Shown: positions 1 to 10,351, numbered from the stretch's first letter. The stretch: 64,000 nt of DNA from an uncultured Bacteroidota bacterium (GCA_903932685.1 CAIZGX010000064.1:1-64000); one strand, 5' to 3'. Numbers and translations: made by a program. The notes: generated by a model from the letters alone, not told the origin.

Positions 1-1612
1 GTTACGGTGATGCTTGTTGTTGCTGTGCATCCGTTCGCATCGGTAACCGTGTATGAATGTGTTCCTGCGCTTACTGTAAAGTTTCCAGTTCCAGTATATG
101 GACCAGTGCCGCCGTTTCCGGTTACAGTAATAGTTGCTGTTCCGCCGTTACACAAAATGCTTGTTGCTGTTGATCCAGCGGTAAGCGTTGTAGGTTCAGT
201 TACGGTGATGCTTGTTGTTGCTGTGCATCCGTTCGCATCGGTAACCGTGTATGAATGTGTTCCTGCGCTTACTGTAAAGTTTCCAGTTCCAGTATATGGA
301 CCAGTTCCGCCGTTTCCGGTTACAGTTACAGTCGCTGTTCCGCCGTTACACAATATGCTTGTTGCTGTTGATCCAGCAGTAAGCGTTGTCGGTTCAGTTA
401 CGGTGATGCTTGTTGTAGCTGTACATCCGTTCGCATCGGTAACAGTATATGAATGTGTTCCTGCGCTTACTGTGAACGTTCCAGTTCCAGTATATGGACC
501 AGTTCCGCCGTTTCCGGTTACGGTAACAGTCGCTGTTCCGCCGTTACACAAGATGCTTGTTGATGTTGATCCAGCGGTAAGCGTTGTCGGTTGAGTTACG
601 GTGATGCTTGTTGTTGCTGTGCATCCGTTAGCATCGGTAACCGTGTAGGAATATGTTCCTGCGCTTACTGTGAAGTTTCCAGTTCCAGTATATGGACCAG
701 TTCCCCCGTTTCCGGTTACGGTAACAGTGGCTGTTCCGCCGTTACACAAAATGCTTGTTGCTGTTGATCCAGCGGTAAGCGCTGTCGGTTCAGTTACGGT
801 GATGCTTGTTGTTGCTGTACATCCGTTCGCATCGGTAACCGTGTAAGAATGTGTTCCTGTGCTTACTGTGAACGTTCCGGTTCCGGTGTATGAACCTGTT
901 CCACCTACTGCTGATACAGTAACTGTTGCTGTTCCGCCGTTACACAAGATACTTGTTGCTGTTGAACCTGCAGTAAGAGTGGTTGGTTGAGTAACAGTAA
1001 TACTCGTCGTTGCTGTACATCCGTTAGCATCAGTAACCGTGTATGAATGTGTTCCTGCGCTGACTGTGAAGTTTCCAGTTCCAGTATATGGAGCAGTTCC
1101 GCCGTTTCCGGTTACGGTAACAGTCGCTGTTCCTCCGTTACACAAAATGCTTGTTGCTGTTGATCCAGCGGTAAGCGTTGTCGGTTCAGTTACGGTGATG
1201 CTTGTTGTTGCGGTACATCCGTTCGCATCGGTAACAGTATATGAATGTGTTCCTGCGCTCACTGTGTAAGATCCTGCACCCGCATAGCTTCCAACTCCTC
1301 CAGCTCCACTTACCGTGACAACCGAAGTTCCTCCATTACATAAAATCGGAGTTGAACTTGAAGTAGCAGTGGGTTGTGGGTTGTATTGAACAACTATGCT
1401 GTTTGATGTCGCTACTAGAGCTGGCTCAGTTACAGTAATGCTTGTTGTTGCTATCCAACCGTTCGCATCAGTTACAGTATAGTTATACGTTCCTGCGCTG
1501 ACAGTGAACGTTCCGGTTCCAGTGTATGGGGCAGTGCCTCCGTTTCCAGTTACAGTTACAGTGGCCAATCCGCCGTTGCATAAGATGCTTGTTGAACTCG
1601 AGCTTGCTGACA
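1..1612 (-). repeat. 198-bp tandem coding repeats (66-aa SprB units)
   Basis: The same phase recurs at 1, 199, 397, 595, 793, 991 and 1189, an exact 198-nt period. One further, more divergent unit starts at 1429 after a 42-nt insertion. Neighbouring copies differ at only a few positions, including silent sites, which points to recent unequal exchange or gene conversion. The array continues off the left edge, so copy number is unknown and collapse during assembly is possible. Confidence 0.9.
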
Positions 1613-2192
1613 AGGGATTAACAACATTAAAGGAAGCTCTATAATTAAGACCACCATTACTCGCATAGACCGTTCCGCCCAGACAGGTAACGCTTGCATC
1701 GCTGTATACTTCCAAGTAATAAGCCCCAGCTTGAAGACCGTTCAAGATATTCATAGTATTCGAAACAGAAGACCAAATTTGGTCCTGTCCACCGCAACCA
1801 TTGCTAAATCCTGAAGTATAAGGAAGAGCAACAGGTGTAAAAACTCCGGGTAATGCCGATGTCTCGTAAACTCTGTAGTAAAGAGAGGTGGCTGTTAGGT
1901 CGCACCCATTGCATTTCCAAACGTTATGCTCTGCACCCTTTAAAACAAGGTTGTTCGAACCTATTTCGAAGCTACCCAAGTTACTTCCAGCGAAATCTTG
2001 ATTCCCCGTTGATGCACTTAAATCATAGTAGGTATTAGCGCCTCCATTTAGACCAAGAACAACAAATGTAGAATTAAATCCAGCCGTTTGCCCGAAAGAA
2101 TTAGTCCAAATCATTGAACTAAAAACTACTGCCAGGAATAACTTCATCGCAGTTCGGTGACTATTCTGTATATTGAAAAATTGACTTTTCAT
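1..2192 (-). CDS. SprB-repeat surface adhesin, 3' part beyond the window
   Basis: The reading frame is open from the start at 2192 to the left edge, so the protein is at least 730 residues and its C-terminus is missing. A second in-frame ATG at 2147 gives a more compact signal peptide (MKLFLAVVFSSMIWTNSFGQ) and may be the true start. After a unique N-terminal domain of about 190 residues come at least eight SprB-type repeats of about 66 residues. Each carries LCNGG, a TVT-rich strand, the motif YTVTDANGC and TTSITVTEP. SprB repeats are known from gliding and surface adhesins exported by the type IX system, so an outer-surface location is inferred. The sorting domain would lie beyond the window. 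The gene follows another secreted protein on the same strand after 47 nt. Confidence 0.85.
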   Translation of the reverse strand, partial: MKSQFFNIQNSHRTAMKLFLAVVFSSMIWTNSFGQTAGFNSTFVVLGLNGGANTYYDLSASTGNQDFAGSNLGSFEIGSNNLVLKGAEHNVWKCNGCDLTATSLYYRVYETSALPGVFTPVALPYTSGFSNGCGGQDQIWSSVSNTMNILNGLQAGAYYLEVYSDASVTCLGGTVYASNGGLNYRASFNVVNPLSASSSSTSILCNGGLATVTVTGNGGTAPYTGTGTFTVSAGTYNYTVTDANGWIATTSITVTEPALVATSNSIVVQYNPQPTATSSSTPILCNGGTSVVTVSGAGGVGSYAGAGSYTVSAGTHSYTVTDANGCTATTSITVTEPTTLTAGSTATSILCNGGTATVTVTGNGGTAPYTGTGNFTVSAGTHSYTVTDANGCTATTSITVTQPTTLTAGSTATSILCNGGTATVTVSAVGGTGSYTGTGTFTVSTGTHSYTVTDANGCTATTSITVTEPTALTAGSTATSILCNGGTATVTVTGNGGTGPYTGTGNFTVSAGTYSYTVTDANGCTATTSITVTQPTTLTAGSTSTSILCNGGTATVTVTGNGGTGPYTGTGTFTVSAGTHSYTVTDANGCTATTSITVTEPTTLTAGSTATSILCNGGTATVTVTGNGGTGPYTGTGNFTVSAGTHSYTVTDANGCTATTSITVTEPTTLTAGSTATSILCNGGTATITVTGNGGTGPYTGTGNFTVSAGTHSYTVTDANGCTATTSITV

Positions 2193-2239
2193 GTAATTAT
2201 GAATCAATGGTTATAAAATTCTTTAGTTATGATTTTTTA

Positions 2240-5200
2240 TTATGGACAAACTGTCACACAAGAACCACTAGGAACCATTTTAACATTGATTACATCTCCA
2301 GGTAATAACCCCGAAGCAGAGTATGTTGATGCCGTTTCATTGAGAATAACCACCCCGTTTTTGTACCATTGATAAGTAGGATTCAACCCACCATTCACGG
2401 GTGTTGACGTAAACAACAGAACTCCGCCTGGACATGCCGTTGTTCCTGTTATGGAAACTGAGGCAGAGAGCAAAGGCAATTCAGTTACTACTACGGATGT
2501 TCTAGTCAAACTAGAGCATCCATTGCTTCCAATTTGCTCAACAAAATAATTTACTGTACCAATTGAAAGCGCTGTAGAGTTGCTGATGGCAACCCCTCCT
2601 ATTTCACCAGAGTACCAAGCAAAACTGGAACCAACCGCTCCCGAAACTTGCAGAGATGCAATTGTAGCGTTAGCTGTCTCACAAAAAACTTGAGGACTGG
2701 CTGCGGTTGGAGCACTCGGTGCAGCCAATACCGTGATAGTTCCAGTAGCATTCACACTGCCGAGTCCACCCGTAAGCGGAATAGAATAACTAAATACACC
2801 GGAAGCAGCAGGTGTGCCTGATATTGTAATGACATTTGAGCTCCAAGCAGCAGTAATCCCTGATGGTAATCCTGTGACAGCTCCAATACCTGTAGCACCT
2901 TGGGTGTTATGTGTTATTGAAGTCATTGCTGTTCCTTGACAAAGAGTTGGAGTGCTACTCGCCGCTGAAACTGCATTGAGTGTGGTGAAATTAGTTGTAA
3001 GAGACCAAGAGCTGGTCGATGACCCACAGTTCGCTCGGTAATAAACGTCGTAGGAAGTTCCTGCTTGCAGACCTATCAGTGTATAGGATGCATTTGGTGC
3101 AGATAAAGTAACAGTCTGGTTTGAAACCAATGTTCCTGATCCTAATGTAAAACCAGCCGGACCGTATTCAAAATCATAAGAAGTAGCTGACGAACAGTTT
3201 GTAGCCCAAGTTAGAGCGACCGAATTCGATGTTGGCGTTATGGTTGAAACCAATCCAGGTGATGGACAAGCGGGCGCCGCAGCAATAGTTATGGTATAAT
3301 CTTCAATTTCACCATAAAAATTAGATGTACAAGGCGTGACATTTATTCCGTTCGTTAAATACATTGCTCTAACGCGCAATCTGTGCGTTCCTGCTGGAGG
3401 TGTGCATGCCAATGTAATCGGGAAAGATGCTGATGAGCCTAAAACACCTACAATACCCGACCCTGCAACTTGTCCATTGGAATAACCGATTCGTTCTGTA
3501 ACGTTATCAAATACTCCATCATCATTGTAATCAATCCACGCCGCGTAACCCTCTGGATATTGGCCAGCATATACAGTGCAGCTATATGTGCTACTTGGCA
3601 ATAATGTGGTTGTGAGCAATGGGTCTGTTGTATAATCAGAATATCCGGTTAATCCACTAGGACAACCCGTCCCTGAGTTATTGTCGAGTGTATTTAATAC
3701 AACACGGGCTATAACATCCCCATCTGTGCAACCATAGGTTGTCACGGGTTGGCAATAACCTACATAAAAAGATCCTGCACCAGCCCACGAGCTTAAATCA
3801 CTAACTGAGCACACGCTCCTCACCCAGAAATAGTAGGTGCTGCCACTCGTCAGGGAGCTCAAATTCGCTGTCGTAACTCCCGCGGCTGTAGAACCTGATG
3901 GCGTTGTGCCAGCGGTTGGAGCAGTCGCAATGGTAGAATAAAAGTACTGATATCCGGAGGTTGGAGCAGGCGATGGCGCTGTCCAAGAGATTGTGGCAGA
4001 GTTTAATGAAAGCGGAGTTCCAACCAAGGCTGTAGGAGCCAGACATGAAGGCGGGGCAACAACAGTGACGGTATAATCTTCGAAACAAGCGTAAGTTAAA
4101 CCTGTTGCACATGCAGCTGGAACAACACCTGAATCATCACCACCAATTCTCATTCTGTAATTTGCGCCGATCACAGCAGAACCTGGAACAGTAAATGTTG
4201 CTACTAATGTATTGGGCGACACATCGCCCGAAACACCAGACCAAACAAGCTCACCAGCATCTGCAAAGTCCAAATCATTGTTCCAGTCAACATAAATCCC
4301 AGTCGTATATGGATAGAAATCTGTATTAAATGTCATTGATATTGTGGCAGATGAACTTTGTGCTAAACCACCGATTTGAGCAGAATAGTTACCGTAATTA
4401 TTCGCTTCAGCTCCAGTTGTATTGTTGACCGTCGGCCCTGTTCCAAATGTAACGTTCGTTATACCGGTGCCATCAACTGAACTTGAAGATGGAGTGCAAT
4501 ATCCCGTAAAAAAAGTACTAGAACCTGCCCAAGTGCTTGTGCCGGAACCACCGCAATTGCTTCTTACCCAATAGTAATAGGTCGTATTAGCGGTTAAACC
4601 TGTAATATTGGCTGTAACAACCCCTGCGCCTGTAGAACCTGATGGCGTTGTACCGGCTGTTGGAGCAGTAGCAATGGTAGAGTAAAAATATTCATATCCT
4701 GAAGCAGGCGCCGGTGATGCCGCTGACCAAGAAATTGTTGCAGATGTGCTTGTAATATTTGATGAAGTCAACGCGGAAGGGGCTGCACATGCCGGTGGGG
4801 CCGGAGGGGTCCAAGAAAATGTTCTGCCCGAAGAAGGCAACACGGTATTTGATAAAGTAAGTGTTGATGTATTTGCTGTTCCTGCAGCTGTTCCTGCCCA
4901 GGTGGTTGTGCTTGATCGGTTGTTATAATCTGTATTTGTGGATCCTCTTAAACCGATTTGATATGTTGTAGCCGTTGTACTTGTAGGTCCCTGTATATTA
5001 TAAACAATATTGATTGTATTAGTTGTTTCGTTTAATCTTATTTGAAAATTATATAACTCACCAAATGCTCCTGTTGTAGTATATCTTTGAAATCCTGTCC
5101 ATTGGACCACTAATGTCCTATTAGGTGATGTTCCTATAGTTTGAAATCTGATACCGAAGGTTGACCTACTAAATCTAAAATGAGATCCAGTACCATTCGA

Positions 5201-5884
5201 TGTTGCATTTGCAGAAATTGTTACTGTGGTTGCGGTTTTAGATAATACTGTGGCTCCGGCAGGAATACCACTACCACTTACTTTATCACCAACCAATATT
5301 AAAGATATATCACCACCAGTTACTGTAATAACCGCACTACCGGAAGTTCTATTTACTAATAACGATCCACGACCTATTAAATCATTACTCATCGCCGATA
5401 TAACATTATTCGATGTACCTGCAGATAACGGTAAATAATTAGTAATTGGTAATGACCCAAGTGATATAAATCCATTGGCATTAACCCCAAATTGGGTATA
5501 CGTTGCTCCATTATAAACAAAGTTAAATCCGATTGATTCTAATGCTGATGAACTATTATCATCTAAAAAATTTGTATTTGACCAACTTGTAAAGTTATCA
5601 TAATTAACACCTCCAGTTATTGGAGTATATGTTCCAGCGCTTTCAGAAAAAGTATATGAACTCACCTGCCCCCGAACACTTCCCCCAAAAAACAACAAAA
5701 GAGCAACAATCCCCAAAGTACGAAGGATAAATTTCTTCAATAAATTTTCAGATTGGTTCGTTGCTAGGGACTCGTTCAACTCAACGCTCGACACACTGTT
5801 TACGAGCAACGCAGAGGAATACACTGTCTTCATGCCAGCAGAGGGCAAAAAAGATTCATTAGCAAAAGTGAAAAAATTCAGCAT
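2240..5884 (-). CDS. Multidomain secreted protein with Fn3, GEVED and Ig-like domains
   Basis: This 1214-aa protein has a long N-terminus with a hydrophobic export segment at about residues 50-72 ([17 protein letters not shown]). The ATG at 5833, or a later alternative codon, could be the real start. Domain order: an N-terminal beta-rich domain (about 75-360); Fn3 (about 365-450); GEVED with [13 protein letters not shown] (about 455-610); a second Fn3 (about 612-700); a second GEVED-like domain with [13 protein letters not shown] (about 705-860); a third Fn3 (about 865-965); then Ig-like modules. The two first Fn3 domains share the string [19 protein letters not shown], suggesting internal duplication. 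It probably acts outside the cell as an adhesin. The C-terminus stops inside an Ig-like module and has no T9SS sorting domain, which is unusual for this type of protein. Confidence 0.8.
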   Translation of the reverse strand: MLNFFTFANESFLPSAGMKTVYSSALLVNSVSSVELNESLATNQSENLLKKFILRTLGIVALLLFFGGSVRGQVSSYTFSESAGTYTPITGGVNYDNFTSWSNTNFLDDNSSSALESIGFNFVYNGATYTQFGVNANGFISLGSLPITNYLPLSAGTSNNVISAMSNDLIGRGSLLVNRTSGSAVITVTGGDISLILVGDKVSGSGIPAGATVLSKTATTVTISANATSNGTGSHFRFSRSTFGIRFQTIGTSPNRTLVVQWTGFQRYTTTGAFGELYNFQIRLNETTNTINIVYNIQGPTSTTATTYQIGLRGSTNTDYNNRSSTTTWAGTAAGTANTSTLTLSNTVLPSSGRTFSWTPPAPPACAAPSALTSSNITSTSATISWSAASPAPASGYEYFYSTIATAPTAGTTPSGSTGAGVVTANITGLTANTTYYYWVRSNCGGSGTSTWAGSSTFFTGYCTPSSSSVDGTGITNVTFGTGPTVNNTTGAEANNYGNYSAQIGGLAQSSSATISMTFNTDFYPYTTGIYVDWNNDLDFADAGELVWSGVSGDVSPNTLVATFTVPGSAVIGANYRMRIGGDDSGVVPAACATGLTYACFEDYTVTVVAPPSCLAPTALVGTPLSLNSATISWTAPSPAPTSGYQYFYSTIATAPTAGTTPSGSTAAGVTTANLSSLTSGSTYYFWVRSVCSVSDLSSWAGAGSFYVGYCQPVTTYGCTDGDVIARVVLNTLDNNSGTGCPSGLTGYSDYTTDPLLTTTLLPSSTYSCTVYAGQYPEGYAAWIDYNDDGVFDNVTERIGYSNGQVAGSGIVGVLGSSASFPITLACTPPAGTHRLRVRAMYLTNGINVTPCTSNFYGEIEDYTITIAAAPACPSPGLVSTITPTSNSVALTWATNCSSATSYDFEYGPAGFTLGSGTLVSNQTVTLSAPNASYTLIGLQAGTSYDVYYRANCGSSTSSWSLTTNFTTLNAVSAASSTPTLCQGTAMTSITHNTQGATGIGAVTGLPSGITAAWSSNVITISGTPAASGVFSYSIPLTGGLGSVNATGTITVLAAPSAPTAASPQVFCETANATIASLQVSGAVGSSFAWYSGEIGGVAISNSTALSIGTVNYFVEQIGSNGCSSLTRTSVVVTELPLLSASVSITGTTACPGGVLLFTSTPVNGGLNPTYQWYKNGVVILNETASTYSASGLLPGDVINVKMVPSGSCVTVCP

Positions 5885-6066
5885 AACGATTAATTTAGAT
5901 TAAGGTGCGACTAAGCTATGAAAAAAATCATTCGGATTTATAACAAAAATCATTTGAGTTAGAAAAACAAAAAAATTAACCCATTCTTTAAAGTATCGTT
6001 TCAAAAAAGAGACCGAAGCCTCTCTTAATTCCTAAACAAACTAAACTTAAACTAATTGTATTTACA

Positions 6067-6130
6067 AGGTCTACGAAGGTGCTTTGCAAGGACGCTTCGC
6101 GTAGCGACCTTCCAACGGACCCTTCAAAGA
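6067..6130. repeat. Mini-palindrome array, AGG/CCT separator
   Basis: Small odd palindromes TCTACGA, TGCTTTGCA and ACGCTTCGCGT are each preceded by AGG. After a switch, TCCAACGGA and TCAAAGA are each preceded by CCT or CCCT. It ends 2 nt before the pgk stop codon. The rest of 5885-6066 shows nothing I can name. Confidence 0.6.
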
Positions 6131-6132
6131 AT

Positions 6133-7323
6133 CTACACCGTAATCGCAGCAACCCCCGGCAACTCAATGCCTTCAAGAGATTCCAACATAGCACCGCCGC
6201 CGGTGCTCACGTAAGAGACTTCGTTGGCTAAGCCAAACTGATTAATAGCGGCTACAGAATCGCCGCCGCCAACAAGTGTGAACGATCCGTTCTTGGTGGC
6301 TTCAACCAAGGCGTTCGCAACGGCTATTGTACCGGCTGCAAAGGCCTCCATTTCAAACACACCCATAGGGCCATTCCACAAAACTGTTTTCGATTGTGCT
6401 ATGATAGAAGCGAAATGCTCCCTCGACTTCACTCCAATATCCAATCCCATCCAACCCGCTGGAATACTCGCTATGCTGCACTCCTTGTGATTCGCATCGG
6501 CCGCAAAGGCATCCGCAATAATCGCGTCGGTAGGCAAATACAAATTCACATTCTTGTTGCGCGCCATTTCCATCAACTCCAACGCCAAGGCCAGCTTGTC
6601 GTCTTCCACCAATGAACTTCCCACCTTTCCCTTCTGCGCTTTAATAAACGTAAACGCCATGCCTCCACCAATAATGATGTTGTCTACAGCGTTCATTAAA
6701 TTTTCCAAAATAGCAATCTTGCTGCTGACTTTACTTCCACCGATAATGGCGGTAACCGGAGAAGCATTGCCGTTCAATACGCGGTCAATACTCTTCACTT
6801 CGTCTTCCATTAAATAACCGAAATATTTATCTGTTGGAAAGAACTTCGCAATGACAGCCGTTGAAGCGTGCGCGCGGTGGGCTGTTCCGAATGCATCGTT
6901 CACATAGACATCTCCCAATTCTGCCAATTGACCGGCGAAGAATTCATCTCCGCCTTCTTCTTCTTTATAGAATCGTAAGTTTTCCAACAACAGAATTTCT
7001 CCTGCTTTCATTTTCTCCACTGCATGCTTCGCTTCTTCACCGACACAATTGCCAGCAAAAGCAACCGGCTTTCCCAAAACTTTTGAAACTTCTTGTTGAA
7101 TGTGCTTCAACGAAAATTTATCTTCTGGTCCGCCTTTCGGCCTTCCTAAATGTGACATCAAGATCACCTTCGCTCCGTCTGAAGACAACCTCAAAATGGT
7201 TTTCGCTGCTGCACGAATACGCGTATTATCTGTTACTTCGAACTTATCGTTCAAAGGAACATTGAAGTCCACGCGAACAAGCACCGCTTTGTTCGCAAAG
7301 GTGTGTTGATCAAGTTGATACAT
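6133..7323 (-). CDS. pgk: Phosphoglycerate kinase
   Basis: A 396-aa cytosolic glycolytic enzyme that transfers the acyl phosphate of 1,3-bisphosphoglycerate to ADP. Visible family marks are VRVDFNVPL near the N-terminus, the substrate-binding SHLGRPKG at about residue 58, the nucleotide-binding GGSKVSSK at about 195, and the C-terminal VGGGDSVAA and [13 protein letters not shown]. Length is normal for bacterial Pgk. The start MYQLDQHTF lies 2 nt after the efp stop, so the two genes are probably cotranscribed. Confidence 0.97.
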   Translation of the reverse strand: MYQLDQHTFANKAVLVRVDFNVPLNDKFEVTDNTRIRAAAKTILRLSSDGAKVILMSHLGRPKGGPEDKFSLKHIQQEVSKVLGKPVAFAGNCVGEEAKHAVEKMKAGEILLLENLRFYKEEEGGDEFFAGQLAELGDVYVNDAFGTAHRAHASTAVIAKFFPTDKYFGYLMEDEVKSIDRVLNGNASPVTAIIGGSKVSSKIAILENLMNAVDNIIIGGGMAFTFIKAQKGKVGSSLVEDDKLALALELMEMARNKNVNLYLPTDAIIADAFAADANHKECSIASIPAGWMGLDIGVKSREHFASIIAQSKTVLWNGPMGVFEMEAFAAGTIAVANALVEATKNGSFTLVGGGDSVAAINQFGLANEVSYVSTGGGAMLESLEGIELPGVAAITV

Positions 7324-7325
7324 GA

Positions 7326-7892
7326 CTATTTCTTAACGCGCTCGTGATAATGTCCTGTTGAAGTGTCAATACGAATCTTGTCGCCCACTTCAATAAACAA
7401 TGGAACACGTACTTCAACATTCACATCAAGCATTGCTTTCTTCATTGCGTTTGTCGCAGTGTCTCCGCGCAATCCAGGCTCGGTGTAAGTCACCTCATAT
7501 TCAACCAATGTTGGAAGGTCGCACGACATAGGCGCTTCGTCTTCCGCATTGAACATAACCATACACACCATTCCTTCTTTCAAGAATTTCGGAGCGTTAA
7601 TCATGGTTGCGGGAATAGTGATCTGTTCGAAATCTTCCGAGTTCATGAAGTTATACTGATCGTCTTGAAATAAGAACTGATACTCGCGTGTTTCTATTCG
7701 AACCACATCCATCTTCACTCCAGAATTGAACGTATGATCAACGATTTTTCCGTTGCCCAAATTTTTGATTTTCGTTCTTACGAAAGCCGGACCTTTTCCT
7801 GGTTTAACGTGTAAGAACTCTATGATTTTCCAGATATGCGAATCCATTCTGAAACACATTCCATTGTGAATGTCTGCGGTAGTTGATGCCAT
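7326..7892 (-). CDS. efp: Translation elongation factor P
   Basis: A 188-aa, three-domain beta-barrel protein that binds between the ribosomal P and E sites and relieves stalling at polyproline stretches. The domain I loop reads KPGKGPAF, with a Lys at the position that is modified in many EF-Ps; I see no modification enzyme in the window. The C-terminal signature region [14 protein letters not shown] is intact. A -7-like box TATTTTTG lies at 7911-7918, giving a leader of roughly 10 nt. pgk follows after 2 nt. Confidence 0.97.
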   Translation of the reverse strand: MASTTADIHNGMCFRMDSHIWKIIEFLHVKPGKGPAFVRTKIKNLGNGKIVDHTFNSGVKMDVVRIETREYQFLFQDDQYNFMNSEDFEQITIPATMINAPKFLKEGMVCMVMFNAEDEAPMSCDLPTLVEYEVTYTEPGLRGDTATNAMKKAMLDVNVEVRVPLFIEVGDKIRIDTSTGHYHERVKK

Positions 7893-7910
7893 TTTTATCT
7901 ATTATAAATT

Positions 7911-7918
7911 CAAAAATA
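7911..7918 (-). promoter_or_regulatory. Candidate -7 box of efp-pgk
   Basis: Reads TATTTTTG on the minus strand, matching the Bacteroidota consensus TAnnTTTG, 18 nt before the efp start codon. No convincing -33 TTTG was found. Confidence 0.4.
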
Positions 7919-7939
7919 TTTTATTCTCATTTCTTGTAT

Positions 7940-8001
7940 CCACTTTGTGGTCATCCAATTTTAATTGGTCATCACAATTTGTTGTGTCATCCGCGTCGCG
8001 G
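7940..8001. repeat. Mini-palindrome array, TCAT separator
   Basis: Four palindromes (CCACTTTGTGG, CCAATTTTAATTGG, CACAATTTGTTGTG and CCGCGTCGCGG) are joined by the exact word TCAT. It fills the gap between fabH and efp and ends 1 nt before the fabH stop codon. Confidence 0.75.
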
Positions 8002-8002
8002 G

Positions 8003-8983
8003 TTAGTACGCCCATTTCACGTAAATCGCTCCCCATGTGAATCCACCGCCAAATGCGGCAAGTACGAGGTTGTCTCCTTTTTTCAATTGAGATTCCCAAT
8101 CGCACAGACACAATGGAATGGTAGCACTGGTGGTGTTTCCGTATTTGCCAATGTTGATCATTACCTTCTCACTACCCACTCCCATGCGGCGTGCAGTGGC
8201 ATCGATAATTCTTAAGTTAGCTTGGTGAGGAACTAGCCACGCCACATCGTCGGCAGTTAAATTATTCTTCTCCATTATTTCAGCAGATACATCGGCCATT
8301 CCCATAACTGCGGCCTTAAATACAGGCTGTCCGTCTTGGTAAATGAAGTGTTCTCGATTTGCAACGGTTTCAGCGGTAGACGGATTAACCGACCCGCCAG
8401 ATTTTTGATATAAATAATGTCTTCCGTTTCCGTCTGTTTTCAGAATGCTATCCATGATTCCGTTGTCGTCGTCTGTTGGTTCTAGAAGCACTGCTCCTGC
8501 GCCATCTCCGAAAAGCACACATGTTGCGCGATCGGTGTAGTCAACAATGCTCGACATTTTGTCTGCACCTACTACAACTACTTTTTTACACTTTCCTGTT
8601 TCAATGAATTGCGAACCGGTTGCTACGGCAAAAAGAAATCCTGAACAGGCTGCACCTAAGTCATATCCCCACGCGTTTTTCGCTCCAATTTTGTCGCAAA
8701 TAATATTAGCCGTTGCTGGGAATAAATGGTCTGGAGTTACGGTTGCACAAATGAGCAAATCAATGTCCATTGGAGAAATCCCACGCTTTTCGCACAGCAC
8801 CTTCACGGCCTCAACAGCCATGTCGCTGGTGCCTAATCCTTCTCCTTTCAGAATGTGTCGCTCCGAAATACCTGTGCGCGAGCGAATCCACTCGTCGTTG
8901 GTGTCTACCATTTTCTCTAAATCGGCGTTCGTTAGAATGTCGGGGGGAAGGTAACCGCCTATTGCGGTAATGGCTGCTCTCAT
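8003..8983 (-). CDS. fabH: 3-oxoacyl-ACP synthase III (KAS III)
   Basis: A 326-aa enzyme that starts type II fatty acid synthesis by condensing acetyl-CoA (or branched acyl-CoA) with malonyl-ACP. The start [13 protein letters not shown] at 8983 is preferred over an upstream ATG at 9046, because the extra 21 residues lie in the repeat region and are not typical of FabH. The Cys-His-Asn triad is visible in [21 protein letters not shown] and GKYGNTTSA. The gene lies downstream of rpmF and the DUF177 gene, a common fatty-acid cluster arrangement. A plsX gene, often found here, is absent. Confidence 0.96.
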   Translation of the reverse strand: MRAAITAIGGYLPPDILTNADLEKMVDTNDEWIRSRTGISERHILKGEGLGTSDMAVEAVKVLCEKRGISPMDIDLLICATVTPDHLFPATANIICDKIGAKNAWGYDLGAACSGFLFAVATGSQFIETGKCKKVVVVGADKMSSIVDYTDRATCVLFGDGAGAVLLEPTDDDNGIMDSILKTDGNGRHYLYQKSGGSVNPSTAETVANREHFIYQDGQPVFKAAVMGMADVSAEIMEKNNLTADDVAWLVPHQANLRIIDATARRMGVGSEKVMINIGKYGNTTSATIPLCLCDWESQLKKGDNLVLAAFGGGFTWGAIYVKWAY

Positions 8984-8992
8984 ATGGTTTGT

Positions 8993-9262
8993 AGATTGAA
9001 GATGCGAAGATAGGAAATGCTTCGCAAGATTCTTCGAAAGATGCAAATGCTATTGCAAGATGTTACACAAGATGCCTTCGGCAAGATGTTTAACAAGATA
9101 TCTTCGATAAGAAATAATGTAAAACACAAAAACCTCCGAATAGAATTACCTCTTTAAAAAGGCAATCTACCGAAGGTTCTACGGAACGTTCTACGATAAT
9201 ATCGTAATGGGTTCTATGAAATTCTACGGAACGTTCTACGAAGTTCTACGTTCGTAAACGAA
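8993..9262. repeat. Mini-palindrome array, AGA then TCT separator
   Basis: In the left part, palindromes TTCTTCGAA, TGTTACACA, TGCCTTCGGCA, TGTTTAACA and TATCTTCGATA are separated by AGA. In the right part (about 9173-9265), ACGGAACGT (twice), ACGATAATATCGT, ACGAAGT and an 18-nt palindrome at 9248-9265 follow TCT, the reverse complement of AGA. About 40 nt between them (9116-9155) are not clearly repetitive. The array touches the rpmF stop codon. Confidence 0.7.
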
Positions 9263-9264
9263 CG

Positions 9265-9450
9265 TTAGGCTTCTTTCTCTATGAGAACTTTTCCTTTGTA
9301 GTACAACTTTCCTTCATACCAGTGTGCGTGGTGGAAAAGGTGTGGTTGACCAGTAGTAGTACAAGTTGAAACATTTGGTGTTTCTAATTTGTAGTGCGTT
9401 CTGCGCTTTGCTTGACGCGTTTGGGAAATCCTGTGTTTGGGATGTGCCAT
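9265..9450 (-). CDS. rpmF: 50S ribosomal protein L32
   Basis: A 61-aa basic protein starting [17 protein letters not shown], the normal L32 N-terminus. It is a structural component of the large ribosomal subunit. The zinc-binding Cys pairs found in many L32 proteins are absent (the region reads [17 protein letters not shown]), which I recall as usual for Bacteroidota. It lies 18 nt after the DUF177 gene, the classic pairing. Confidence 0.95.
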   Translation of the reverse strand: MAHPKHRISQTRQAKRRTHYKLETPNVSTCTTTGQPHLFHHAHWYEGKLYYKGKVLIEKEA

Positions 9451-9468
9451 GGGTTCTTATTTAAAAAG

Positions 9469-9999
9469 TTATTCTTCCTCGTCGGAAGGATCAAATTCAT
9501 CGGTATCAAAATCTTTCAAACCTTTCCAGATGCTGTCAGCGTCTTCTTCTACTCGGTAAGTATTTAGGGCGCCTAAGACAACTGGGTTACAGTCGGCTTC
9601 TTTGCTATGGATTCTTCTTGAAGGAAGAGCCAGCAAGGCCATTTCATACAAACGTCGCTTAATGTCTAATTGGTACTCACTTGGTCCAAGTATCCAAACA
9701 TCGTCTTCGTCGGTGTTTGTCTTGTCTCCAAATTTCACTAAAAGGTGATCAACGTTTTCAACATGAATCCAAGTATCTTCAGCACATCTGTCGCAGGGCA
9801 GTAAGACTTCTCCTTCCACTTGCAAATCGAGGATAAGCATGTTTTGTTTCTTGTCTAAAGTGCCTGTGACATTCAGTTTTGACTCTTGAATTTCACTGTC
9901 GGGAAAGTCTGCAAAGAACGTTTTGTCCAGTTGGAATTCTAACTCATGCGTTCCAATTTTCCAACCTGAAAAGTTCAGGATATAAAGTGAATCTTGCAT
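9469..9999 (-). CDS. DUF177 (YceD-like) protein
   Basis: A 176-aa protein of the YceD/DUF177 family, which is encoded just upstream of rpmF in most bacteria. YceD homologues are linked to 23S rRNA or ribosome assembly, but the role is not settled. The conserved CDRC motif lies at about residues 71-74 after LPCDRC, and the C-terminus is very acidic (DTDEFDPSDEEE). The gene heads a probable DUF177-rpmF-fabH unit and is divergent from accB. Confidence 0.9.
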   Translation of the reverse strand: MQDSLYILNFSGWKIGTHELEFQLDKTFFADFPDSEIQESKLNVTGTLDKKQNMLILDLQVEGEVLLPCDRCAEDTWIHVENVDHLLVKFGDKTNTDEDDVWILGPSEYQLDIKRRLYEMALLALPSRRIHSKEADCNPVVLGALNTYRVEEDADSIWKGLKDFDTDEFDPSDEEE

Positions 10000-10068
10000 A
10001 GATAGATTTTCAAAAGGAGGGCAAAGATACGTTTCTTTTTTGGAAAAACAAGATATTTACACACTTTA

Positions 10069-10320
10069 CACACTTTGTGTGATGACCACTAGCGTGGATG
10101 ACCTTCTTCGAAGGATAACGCAACATAGTTGCGATGACGGCGGAGCCGATGACCTTCTTCGAAGGATAACGCAACATAGTTGCGATGACAACTTCGTTGA
10201 TGACGATTTTCAATCGATGACGCTCCGCGAAGCGGTCATCCACGTTAGTGGTCATCGCGAAGTGTCATCCGGAACGGTCATCACGTAGTGTCATCACGTA
10301 GTGTCATCCCTTCGGGTCAT
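10069..10320. repeat. Mini-palindrome array, ATGA then TCAT separator
   Basis: This fills most of the 391-nt gap between the divergent DUF177 gene and accB. It starts with CACACTTTGTGTG. About nine units with GATGA (two degenerate to GATAA) are followed by seven units with TCATC. Palindromes include CCTTCTTCGAAGG, CGGCGGAGCCG, CAACTTCGTTG, CGATTTTCAATCG, CCGGAACGG and CCCTTCGGG. A block of about 35 nt is duplicated internally (near 10097 and 10148). Positions 10184-10241 are an exact inverted copy of 19582-19639. Confidence 0.85.
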
Positions 10321-10351
10321 CAAAAAAACGAGTTTTTTTGTCGATTTGACA

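Noticed and set aside
7-1269. Plus-strand open frames of 195 and 76 aa in the repeat region.
   Set aside because: They are antisense to the SprB repeats, which have a signal peptide and family motifs on the minus strand.
10010-10288. Two overlapping open frames of about 80 aa on opposite strands.
   Set aside because: They translate the mini-palindrome array; their repeats follow the array unit, with no independent protein signal.
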